Below are positions 41,701-46,892 of a stretch of DNA of 64,000 bases, one piece after another. Each line of letters starts with the position of its first letter. The stretch's first letter is position 1. The DNA is from Paraescarpia echinospica (Eukaryota; Annelida; Polychaeta; Sabellida; Siboglinidae): NCBI GenBank assembly GCA_020002185.1, contig CM034541.1:47635064-47699063 (forward strand), read 5' to 3'. The position numbers and the translations under genes were made by a program. Under the pieces are notes generated by a model, which searched no databases, had not been told where the DNA came from, and saw only the letters and a list, made by a program, of their open reading frames with translations.

Positions 41701-44312
41701 AAGTGTTCATCTATATACACGCCAAGAAATTTAGTGATTTTAACTTGAGGGATGGTCGATCCGCTAATTTGTATTGTTTGGTTTGGGATATTGTATTTTT
41801 ATTGACTGATGTGAATATAATGTAATTCGTTTTTTTATATTTAGGGAAAGTTTATTAATGTGGAACGACTGTATTATTTTTTATTTTTTTATTTTTATTC
41901 TTCATATAACGAGCAGCACATACCTACTGGAAAGTTGAACATTTTATATTATGCATGTATGCATGTATGCTGATAGAAAGAGCATTTGCATGTATGAGAA
42001 GTATACTTGTGAAAGTTAATGTCATTGTCAAAGAAAACACCAAGACTACGAACGGTGTGCGGTGGTGATGAATCAATGCCAAGTAATATAACAGTAAAAT
42101 ATATAATATCCTGTTTCGTTTGTTTTGTGCTGTAGTGCGGAGCAGCACTGTAAATAGGTCACACCCAAGATAAGTACGCACAACCGCATTACACCCTAAC
42201 AATACACCCCCCACACACACCCTATAAATACCCGTGCTACACAATAGCCAGTAGTCCGTATTGCCGCCGGAGCCGTGAAGCACAGCCCCTCATCGAGGAG
42301 ACGCTCCCGTCGGCCTTCGACCTCCGCTGCGCACAATAGTACCATGGTAATTAAGTACATTTTATCTGAAAGTATTACCAATTCATACCTTTTATAGTAA
42401 AGGTAATTTTACCCTGATTATACGTATGTGTTAATGCACGTATAATATATATTATATATGTTAGGGTTCGTCGGAGCTAATTAACTAATTACCTAATTAA
42501 CTAAATAATTGTTTAATTAACACAAATTAATTAATTAATCAGTTAGTTAATTATATAATTAATTAAATCCTTTGCTCTTTTACCGTGTTAATTAAAATAA
42601 TTGTTTAGTTAATTAGGTAAATAGTTAATTAGTAAAAGCTTTATCTATATACATTTTTGCTATTTTTATGACAAAACCTTTAATCTTTTAAATGTCAATT
42701 AATTAATTAATATGTAAAAGGCTTTGACCTTGACCTTTATATTTGAATTTTGACCTTGATATTTGACCTTGACCGGTGACCTTTGACCTTGTTTTTATTT
42801 TATTAGGGGTAATGAAAATGGCTAATTGCGAATCACTACCTGTCTATCAAAATGACAAAATCCTTTGATCTTTTCAATAATTTCCAGTGCCAGGAGCCCT
42901 CATATACTACTGACGTTCAATGTAATCATTGCGTGCCTACATAAAGATATGCACAATATGAAAGTATGCAATATGTCATTAAAATACAACCAATCATTCA
43001 ATCAAGTAATTTGAAGGAAACAGTCCAGCTTACGTTTAATCATTAATGTTTATATTTGAAATTATTTGTAATGATGGCTGAATTTGCACGTTTTTACAAC
43101 TTACCTAAATACAGTTCCATTCAATCGAGTCTTGTGAAGTAAAGTGATCAGCGTTTTCTTGAAGGAGTCTAGTTGCCGAAGTGACACATTTTTGAAAGAA
43201 TACGAGGGTGTGACATATGTACCCATGCATTTCGTGTAGTACCAGTTGTAATCAACGTGGTCTTTTAGCCTCTTCATGTGTGAAATGTCATCGTCTAACA
43301 TGAAATAATTTTCCATGGCAGATTTCTCGGCACCGGTTGTTTTGTTGAGAAGGTAATACCCTTTAGAGTAGAATGCAGACAACAATGGATTATATAGTAC
43401 ATACTTGCACCTATCAATATGAAGTTGCTTCGTGTCATGTATAAGTGCACGTATATGTTCTTGTGTTCTCAAAGCCGATTCTTTAAAATTGTCGATTAGT
43501 TGCGTTATTTCGTCCGAAGTAAGCACCACGGCGAGAAGTAATTTGCTGGTGCGTTTTTTTTTCTTCAAATCGTCCAAGTATGCTTTAAGTGTCCCGGTCG
43601 TCTTTGTGTTGTGGTATGCAGTTAAACATTCGAACATATAGTCAATGCTCTTGTCAGTCTCCCCAAAGTTGTTATTCCAATTAGTTATTTCATCTGTAGT
43701 CATTGTTTTGTCATATTCCAACGATTTAGTTGCACTCTTAAGTCGCTCAAGCGGTTGGTGTATGATCAGCCTCTCATACAATTTGAGATCTCTCACCGCG
43801 GATGCTCGCCAGGAAGCGTTTCTATGATTGATACATTTGTTTTTATTTTCAGTCATGTGACCATCGGTGATGTTGATGCACAACAGTTGATCCATGTATT
43901 TCGTTATATGTCCTCTGAGTCGAGTGTACGTTTCGTTTATTTCCGGTGTGTGTTTGAGCAATGCTTTAGTTAAATAAAGCGCGTCATAAATGCCGTTAGG
44001 TGTAACCTTGTTGTTTACCAATGGGACAGCGTTGTGGTAGGCGTCGTGCACTCTGTCTAGGTTGTGTAATGCTCTCTTCAAAAAGGTGACTTGTACTTTA
44101 CGTAGGCCAGTTCGCCAACCTTCCTGTTCAATCGTGTCTACTGAATCAATTACTGTTTCAAGGAGCAGAAGCGAGTCAGACATAATATAGTTATACAAAT
44201 TCATTCCTTTCCAACCGGCAATAAAATCATTCTCTAAAACTTTCTTCATATTTCGAAATCCTAAATTCTCAATATGTAGCATCTTTTTATTGTATTCATT
44301 GTCATTTCGAAG
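26550..44312 (-). CDS. DEG/ENaC-family ion channel gene, 3' part (three exons)
   Basis: Exons run 44312 (cut by a gap) to 43105, 27695-27604 and 26707-26550. Splice phases match at both junctions: AG|G gives Arg, and A|GT gives Ser. The joined tail has the pre-TM2 segment NYLELNIYM ... LVDLLS, then DIGGSMGLLIGAS, containing the G-A-S selectivity filter of trimeric sodium channels, TM2 and a short Arg/Lys-rich cytoplasmic end. Donors are GTAAGT and GTAATG; acceptors are TTTCAG and GTTACAG. The first intron is 15.4 kb only because a Polinton inserted; without it the intron is about 395 bp. The upstream half, including TM1 and the start, lies in or beyond the gap. No lesion was seen in the visible exons. 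Confidence 0.72.
26708..27603. other. DEG/ENaC last intron
   Basis: About 0.9 kb with no supported gene. Near 27160-27300 the minus strand has a CVTVICTINHLLFDCR-like word that resembles the cysteine/histidine tail of some LINE ORFs, too weak to call. Confidence 0.5.
27604..27695 (-). CDS. DEG/ENaC penultimate exon (pre-TM2)
   Basis: 92 nt (1+90+1). The acceptor GTGTTTCAG and donor A|GTAATG are clear. It encodes QNYLELNIYMRDLLLQKYEQ and LEAYTLVDLL, the extracellular beta-strand and wrist region that precedes TM2 in this family. Confidence 0.82.
27898..27903. other. left target-site duplication of the Polinton (GACGTT)
   Basis: Identical to 42912-42917 beyond the right terminus. Six-base duplications are characteristic of Polinton/Maverick integration. 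Confidence 0.9.
27904..28010 (+). repeat. Polinton left terminal inverted repeat (outer 107 bp)
   Basis: It aligns to the reverse complement of 42805-42911 with about nine mismatches (roughly 92 percent). Confidence 0.92.
28011..28121 (+). repeat. Polinton subterminal AT-rich minisatellite, left part
   Basis: Degenerate ~40-bp units with CAAAGATCAAAGGGTTTTACTA and ATTAATTAGTTGA words. The array resumes at 33686 after the Kolobok insertion and has an inverted counterpart at 42480-42790. Confidence 0.8.
28126..28196 (+). repeat. Kolobok left terminal inverted repeat
   Basis: AGGAAAACAAAAGGCAACGT followed by TGTGGTGTTAAGCAACTAAA and an AGAGTTAGCACAAACTAAC segment. The partner is 33612-33681. 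Confidence 0.88.
28446..28786 (+). pseudogene. Kolobok transposase THAP-domain exon
   Basis: The frame reads YCYTYGCNNSTAKDNELFGF, then W and P of GWKPSK, then LCLDHF and LKPGAVSTIF. This gives C-x4-C ... C-x2-H plus the invariant W and P, i.e. a THAP zinc-binding DNA-recognition domain. An in-frame TGA lies at 28443-28445 immediately before the first Cys, and no in-frame ATG precedes the domain, so the start is lost. A donor (AAGAAG|GTTAGT) ends the exon at 28786. Confidence 0.8.
29765..29929 (+). pseudogene. Kolobok transposase internal exon
   Basis: The acceptor TTTCAG and donor AA|GTAAGT bound 165 nt (1+162+2). It reads SITNMMWHMGKGINRKF ... GCEDLLHWIQNVSNHLWWCC, a block typical of these THAP-associated transposases. 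No stop was seen. Its phase fits the exon type found at 7496 in relic A. Confidence 0.78.
30858..31073 (+). pseudogene. Kolobok transposase 3'-terminal exon remnant
   Basis: It begins in a frame with KRHKQWVLHNRP and MLTDRVTDVFIKK, then shifts by one base near 30970 to a frame with TVTGADVPKPEKEDLLAA and FVKKK before TAA. It is homologous to 8590-8832. Confidence 0.68.
31142..31276 (-). pseudogene. P2X7-C-terminus-like gene, terminal exon
   Basis: The acceptor TTATTTCAG precedes RWAAYRQFTWWINGKLGRR and VQRVLPA. The conserved RFPAPDG end is in a different frame (stop at 31142-31144), so a frameshift lies near 31195. The domain is the Cys/His-rich region shared with the cytoplasmic ballast of P2X7 receptors. 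In invertebrates it often occurs alone or in transposon-linked genes. Confidence 0.72.
31424..31513. mobile_element. hairpin element with perfect 18-bp inverted arms
   Basis: CACTACAGAACAAATTAT (31424-31441) is the exact reverse complement of 31496-31513, with a 54-bp loop. It lies in a ~740-bp segment (31420-32165) absent from Kolobok relic A, so it is part of an insertion in this copy or a loss in the other. Confidence 0.65.
31514..33094. other. Kolobok interior, intronic/untranslated
   Basis: Up to 32165 it is sequence unique to this copy. 32166-33000 matches 9230-10110 of relic A. No further exon of the P2X7-like gene could be assigned with confidence, although both copies keep a similar minus-strand frame near 32186-32461 and 9272-9538. 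Confidence 0.5.
33095..33393 (-). pseudogene. P2X7-C-terminus-like gene, first visible exon
   Basis: The minus frame reads SSEDNENQIDF, GYRFEPQQQGPV and DEIDWCRCGKCRIDLL, the N-terminal half of the P2X7 C-terminus-like domain with its WCxCGxC zinc-binding cysteines. The donor is GTGAAG|GTAATT at 33095. The well-placed ATG (33394 region, AAGATGG) is in a different frame and the domain frame has an upstream stop, so the start has been lost or the exon starts internally. Confidence 0.68.
33612..33681 (-). repeat. Kolobok right terminal inverted repeat
   Basis: The reverse complement begins AGGAAAACAAAAGGCAACGT and continues with TTTGGTGTTAAGCATCTAAA. It is followed on plus by TTAA at 33682-33685. 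Confidence 0.88.
33686..33890 (+). repeat. Polinton subterminal minisatellite, right of the Kolobok
   Basis: Units with GCAAAAGAGCAAAGGCTTTT and TACTAATTAA words in the same orientation as 28011-28121. This shows that the Kolobok split one array. Confidence 0.8.
33978..34493 (+). pseudogene. NADAR-domain protein encoded by the Polinton
   Basis: It reads RFSGSASSLSILYACRVEAY, then SVEHAYQYSKAI and EWDAIRVDCMQNLLMTKI, then (shifted frame) LLATG and VEWVPS, then (third frame) NTLGKLLKEVRDK. This is the order of the NADAR/YbiA fold: substrate-pocket loop, VEHAYQ helix, WD..R..M...L..K helix and the LLATG...L.E region. NADAR proteins are N-glycosidases or ADP-ribose-linked hydrolases found in bacteria, large DNA viruses and eukaryotes. 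A (GA)n run (34334-34360) replaces coding sequence and shifts the frame, and a second shift lies near 34450. It is the first gene after the left terminus. Confidence 0.72.
34541..34858 (+). pseudogene. Polinton FtsK/HerA-type packaging ATPase, N-terminal fragment
   Basis: It reads HPYTYIVAGPTGCRKTSFVT and PPPEKLLWCYGQWQ. The P-loop (34583-34606) has Arg (34598-34600) where the family has the Gly before Lys. Only about 105 residues remain of an expected 200-250, with no Walker B segment. The A32-like ATPase packages DNA into capsids, so this copy cannot work. Confidence 0.8.
34896..35233 (+). pseudogene. Polinton small capsid-associated protein (PX-like)
   Basis: First frame: ICGLCKCAYNILKGNVKLTP, a Cys-containing block, ending at a TAA near 35078. 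Second frame: KKVRTNLRQLSS, GGFQSALLAPLAGSIL and a stop at 35231-35233. The basic linker followed by a Gly-rich hydrophobic tail resembles small proteins beside the capsid genes of Polintons and adintoviruses. An A-run at 35077-35083 probably caused the one-base shift. The stop overlaps the next start (TGATG). Confidence 0.62.
35233..35895 (+). CDS. conserved Polinton-associated protein of unknown function
   Basis: An open frame of 220 residues from ATG 35233, overlapping the previous stop as TGATG, a compact virus-like arrangement. It has LDGDMKTVLERTDLSEREN and LYNHMLDR near residues 35-65, a proline run at about 95-100, then RLLLEKVKTDPFTRWNEWG, GSNMVDLINDALR and WVAFARQM. I recognise the pattern as one recurring beside Polinton capsid genes but know no proven function. 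No lesion was seen, making it the best-preserved gene of the element. The extreme C-terminus may be read-through. Confidence 0.6.
   Translation: MEHLKKMALVDSRLVENLLPTLTPLTTTRTHAVSSLDGDMKTVLERTDLSERENMVLYNHMLDRNNTLEEKRMQPLVRVSMVKEAPTAEAPPPPPPPAVLCGIEGEILESAPKSMKRKDRLLLEKVKTDPFTRWNEWGWFVYNGVPTAGSNMVDLINDALRERKLTPPVWWVAFARQMRCLKIPMELVGNVDRRTYMQQQSANSRPSRRAHSLGRQWEVY
35985..36475 (+). pseudogene. Polinton retrovirus-like integrase, fragmented
   Basis: Pieces in different frames: an N-terminal block (GQLNVLSRAYFDPKHVGNYS), DTYVLHKSVKRRFKRR followed by two stops, QADLVDVASLKKN, then directly NEETRASIVERIKRTL and, in another frame, TLRYIEALPWIVRSYSNTYH. The jump from the first Asp strand to the region around the last catalytic Glu shows that most of the catalytic core is deleted. 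Family membership is from motif order. Confidence 0.72.
36457..37181 (+). pseudogene. Polinton penton-like minor capsid protein, C-terminal part
   Basis: The first frame (36457-36864) has LLVTSLHVRKAKLNP, YPLRRIDYKVFSIPQGTMSH and ALYVDGRPVP, then a TAG. The second frame (36960-37181) has GYAMFGFDLPSDLC, LRLEGHFGEEL and LEVDRNRNVVYDF. This matches the family often annotated as F54H12.2-like, the single-jelly-roll penton/minor capsid protein of Polintons. The N-terminal region is missing where it abuts the integrase remnant. The nonsense codon and frameshift make it non-functional. Its stop overlaps the next start (TGATGATG). Confidence 0.75.
37181..37504 (+). pseudogene. Polinton adenain-like cysteine protease, interrupted
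   Basis: Starting MMDSQEIACLLEADPYI, it has YPSAFACFTDEVAEPGEHWV with the expected catalytic His, then GEY, a TAA (37367-37369), and the continuation DSYGLPPRH and FQEAVRVRFYM. The Cys-containing C-terminal part is missing or unrecognisable. The homologous adenovirus protease matures capsids. Confidence 0.75.
37505..37727. other. spacer after the protease remnant
   Basis: AT-rich. It has TAATAAAAAGATG at 37630-37640, so a plus-strand AATAAA lies about 130 bp beyond the last plus-strand gene. Confidence 0.4.
37728..38160 (-). pseudogene. minus-strand Polinton gene remnant, unassigned
   Basis: Minus-strand pieces in one frame read MAYYKKTPGFFKEEWSGRG and, after stops, TFVAVLTGRRNGRGW and RAALTYFYAKRR. 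Base composition is GC-rich like the neighbouring virus-like genes. Opposite orientation would fit the capsid or polymerase module of some Polintons, but no motif identifies it. Confidence 0.35.
38161..38850. other. GC-rich, partly duplicated non-coding block in the Polinton
   Basis: A TGTCGGGCGCCG(G/T)AAGGGAAC sequence occurs twice (about 38325 and 38430), each followed by similar words, pointing to an internal duplication. No intact gene was recognised. Confidence 0.45.
38934..39437 (+). repeat. 42-bp minisatellite with AATAAA in most units
   Basis: Twelve units of GATGCTGCGAACTGTATGTA followed by TCGATTGGTACTCATCAATA and AA. Since 42 is 14 codons, a frame stays open (DAANCMYRLVLINK). The shared open frame is a consequence of unit length, and two units end in stops. 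Confidence 0.95.
39440..40120. other. degenerate dispersed repeats in the Polinton right half
   Basis: CTGTCTGTTCATTACGACCC near 39790 recurs at about 40757, and ACGGAACTTTAATAAA-like words recur to 41230. ATA/ATAATA runs lie at 40015-40085. No gene was recognised. Confidence 0.5.
40142..40712 (-). pseudogene. C2H2 zinc-finger gene remnant
   Basis: Minus-strand pieces contain repeated HTGEKPY-type linkers (HTGKKTF, HTREKPYKSD, DTGEKPYN, HTGERPYKCD, HTGEKPYTRH) and CDTCGAQ/LKRH finger halves, about six fingers. Many fingers have lost Cys or His (for example KSDTCSAR, CDAIGAR) and the frame changes around 40450 and 40620. An acceptor-like GTTGTTTCAG precedes the first block at 40712. It lies inside the Polinton, so it may be captured cargo. 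Confidence 0.75.
40713..41639. other. no gene recognised (Polinton right half)
   Basis: AT-rich with scattered copies of the CATAACGGAAAT / AAGCTTAATC word family. Small AACACTCTTAGCGCGC repeats lie near 41525-41570. Confidence 0.5.
41640..41890 (-). mobile_element. CR1/L2-like LINE reverse transcriptase fragment
   Basis: The minus strand reads LSLNIKKTNYIIF, then (shifted) QVKITKFLGVYIDEHLHW and LVSKLARNVG, the conserved post-catalytic block of LINE reverse transcriptases. Both ends are missing. Confidence 0.68.
42223..42346 (+). promoter_or_regulatory. candidate promoter with short first exon
   Basis: TATAAATA (42223-42230) is followed 114 bp later by ACCATGG (ATG 42344-42346), immediately followed by GTAATT, a possible donor. 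The 90 bp between are GC-rich and unlike the surroundings. If used, it would transcribe outward through the right terminus towards 42911. No downstream exon is proven. Confidence 0.3.
42440..42800 (+). repeat. Polinton subterminal AT-rich minisatellite, right side
   Basis: Runs of ATTAATTAACTAATTA with TTTGCTCTTTTACCGTGTTA units, inverted relative to 33686-33890, followed by GACCTTGACCTTTATATTTG-like short repeats at 42725-42790. Confidence 0.8.
42805..42911 (-). repeat. Polinton right terminal inverted repeat (outer 107 bp)
   Basis: It ends CTCATATACTACT, the inverse of the left start, followed by the GACGTT target duplication at 42912-42917. Confidence 0.92.
43105..44312 (-). CDS. DEG/ENaC candidate ectodomain exon (5' side in gap)
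   Basis: At least 1,208 nt open on the minus strand, ending TTTAG|GTAAGT in phase with the exon at 27695. It is mostly helical and charged, with only five cysteines in about 400 residues and several N-glycosylation sequons (CINITD, NETY, KNVS). The end KCMGTYVTPSYSF ... LNGTVFR leads into QNYLELNIYM. A typical DEG/ENaC ectodomain has more cysteines, so assignment rests on phase, spacing and continuity, not on a domain match. Confidence 0.55.
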
Positions 44313-45312
44313 NNNNNNNNNNNNNNNNNNNNNNNNNNNNNNNNNNNNNNNNNNNNNNNNNNNNNNNNNNNNNNNNNNNNNNNNNNNNNNNNNNNNNNNN
44401 NNNNNNNNNNNNNNNNNNNNNNNNNNNNNNNNNNNNNNNNNNNNNNNNNNNNNNNNNNNNNNNNNNNNNNNNNNNNNNNNNNNNNNNNNNNNNNNNNNNN
44501 NNNNNNNNNNNNNNNNNNNNNNNNNNNNNNNNNNNNNNNNNNNNNNNNNNNNNNNNNNNNNNNNNNNNNNNNNNNNNNNNNNNNNNNNNNNNNNNNNNNN
44601 NNNNNNNNNNNNNNNNNNNNNNNNNNNNNNNNNNNNNNNNNNNNNNNNNNNNNNNNNNNNNNNNNNNNNNNNNNNNNNNNNNNNNNNNNNNNNNNNNNNN
44701 NNNNNNNNNNNNNNNNNNNNNNNNNNNNNNNNNNNNNNNNNNNNNNNNNNNNNNNNNNNNNNNNNNNNNNNNNNNNNNNNNNNNNNNNNNNNNNNNNNNN
44801 NNNNNNNNNNNNNNNNNNNNNNNNNNNNNNNNNNNNNNNNNNNNNNNNNNNNNNNNNNNNNNNNNNNNNNNNNNNNNNNNNNNNNNNNNNNNNNNNNNNN
44901 NNNNNNNNNNNNNNNNNNNNNNNNNNNNNNNNNNNNNNNNNNNNNNNNNNNNNNNNNNNNNNNNNNNNNNNNNNNNNNNNNNNNNNNNNNNNNNNNNNNN
45001 NNNNNNNNNNNNNNNNNNNNNNNNNNNNNNNNNNNNNNNNNNNNNNNNNNNNNNNNNNNNNNNNNNNNNNNNNNNNNNNNNNNNNNNNNNNNNNNNNNNN
45101 NNNNNNNNNNNNNNNNNNNNNNNNNNNNNNNNNNNNNNNNNNNNNNNNNNNNNNNNNNNNNNNNNNNNNNNNNNNNNNNNNNNNNNNNNNNNNNNNNNNN
45201 NNNNNNNNNNNNNNNNNNNNNNNNNNNNNNNNNNNNNNNNNNNNNNNNNNNNNNNNNNNNNNNNNNNNNNNNNNNNNNNNNNNNNNNNNNNNNNNNNNNN
45301 NNNNNNNNNNNN
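44313..45312. other. assembly gap (1,000 N)
   Basis: A run of N of exactly 1,000, likely a placeholder length. Confidence 0.99.

Positions 45313-45372
<60 letters not shown>
45313..45372 (+). repeat. GT microsatellite at the gap edge
   Basis: (GT)30 followed by ACGTATGTACGGATGTACGC words. It probably caused the gap. Confidence 0.95.
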
Positions 45373-45374
<2 letters not shown>

Positions 45375-45733
45375 ACGTATGTACGGATGTACGCATGTAC
45401 GCATGTACGGATGTATGTTTAAAACTACAAACTACTGAGATACGTAGATGTACGACATTTATGTAGCTTCTTCTAAAACTACAAAGTAACCAGTGAAGTA
45501 GATATATTTATGACCTTGTTGTAACTCATTCAACATATTTTGAACTATTTTTTAAAATTATAGCTATGTTGTTGAGAAGTAATTTTTTACAGTATTATTA
45601 GGCCCCTGATTTGTGTCTTTTGTGACTAAAACAATCCGTCTTCCGCAACCAAATCGTGCAGATTGTAGGCTTACAAACACAATACAAAATGTGTATTAAC
45701 AACTATGACATCTACACGTTGCATCCTACTTAC

Positions 45734-45831
45734 GTAGCAGCTGCTCCCATCCCCACACTGCTCGACGACGCCGGTTGAAGGATTGCTGCAGGCGGCCCCT
45801 GAACAGTTGTTGCACTCTAATCCGTCTACGC
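45734..45831 (-). CDS. candidate Ly6/uPAR-like (three-finger) exon
   Basis: 98 nt between an acceptor CTGTGCTGCAG and a donor TAC|GTAAGT. The frame reads VDGLECNNCSGAACSNPSTG, then VVEQCGDGSSCY. Six cysteines in this spacing, and entry in phase 1 after a presumed signal-peptide exon, resemble the first exon of Ly6/uPAR domains. Neither neighbouring exon was found: downstream is the gap, and upstream no signal peptide was recognised. A chance open frame cannot be excluded. Confidence 0.42.
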
Positions 45832-45839
45832 CTGCAGCA

Positions 45840-46890
45840 CAGACATCGGGAAAGTTTGGGCGCTGTGGCGTATTGTTTAGAACACTACACTTTCAATCAG
45901 ATTAATACGTGATCGAATTGTTATGCTGTTGTTTCGGAGATTTGGCAATTTCGTTCACTCCACGTTGCCTCAGTTCAGTCCACTGCATAATCGAGTAAAC
46001 GGACAACATCCTTCAAGCCACTTGTAACACTATCTGGAACAGCCACTAATAATACAACGATGTCCGACATGAGTCTGACTCATTCTGTGTACACTACGTA
46101 AATACTTTACATATGATCGTATCTAATTATTTGGCCGTTGACCAATTGCAATGTAACAGTTTATGTTCCGGGCATGTTTGACCGGGGACCGCGTTGCTTT
46201 CGTCGCTCTTTTTCCTGAGGTGGGACAATTAAATGCAAATAGTGCATTGGAATCACAAAATACACAAACAATGACTCGTCAGACATTTGGAATTTAGACA
46301 TGCCATCAACAAAATTACGAAGTGTTCATGGGCACTAAGCAAATCAGAAGGACCGAGGCAGTTGAGAATGTTAGAGGCAATGCCCCAATGACCCAGTGTT
46401 CAGAAACAAAATAAAAGAAAGACCGAGAATGGTGATATTTTGTAATTACCCTATAAGCATTGTGGAATTACAGATAATGCAAATCCCATATATAAAACTT
46501 ATGCACATATACATACGTATGCATTACCTCGGGGTTACTGTAGTATTTCGCTTGGAACAACATTGTGAATGAACAGATATCTGCGGACGAAATACACCAG
46601 CCGCTCGATTGGTTGTACAAATAAACGTTAAACACAAACAAATGTCGATTAACTCCAATAAGTTAGCATACACGCAGGGTTCCGTATTCGACGATTTACT
46701 GAAAATCAAGTAGTGGTGCCGATTTGTAGAAACATCCACATCAACTGTAACCGGATCCTACCACTTTAAGTACATAAGTGTTTGAGTAAACCGTTAAAAC
46801 GGCACTCTGCCGTCATGACCGTCACCTAAGTGATGCGGTGAATGACGACGTTAGGAGAAGACATAAACATTTGTTTTGCTTCATACTTTG
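45840..46890. other. no feature recognised
   Basis: Single-copy-like sequence between the Ly6-like exon and the 43-bp array. No convincing exon. Confidence 0.5.
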
Positions 46891-46892
46891 AC

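Larger units (their letters stand above)
27904..42911 (+). mobile_element. Polinton/Maverick virus-like element, degenerate (contains a Kolobok insert)
   Basis: 15,008 bp with inverted termini starting AGTAGTATATGAGGGCTCC on both ends and a perfect 6-bp GACGTT target duplication. 5' AG ends, 6-bp duplications and termini of hundreds of bp are the published signature of Polintons. Subtracting the 5,556-bp Kolobok and its 4-bp TTAA copy leaves about 9.4 kb, short for the family (15-20 kb). Recognised genes on plus are NADAR-domain, packaging ATPase, a small capsid-associated protein, a conserved unknown, integrase, penton-like and adenain-like protease. Every one except the conserved unknown has stops, frameshifts or deletions. 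A protein-primed DNA polymerase B and a major capsid gene were not recognised. It sits in antisense orientation to the host DEG/ENaC gene. Confidence 0.92.

Noticed and set aside
43101..45404. A 767-codon minus frame and a 382-codon plus frame across the gap
   Set aside because: They count 1,000 N bases as codons. Only 43105-44312 on minus has real sequence and a splice site.
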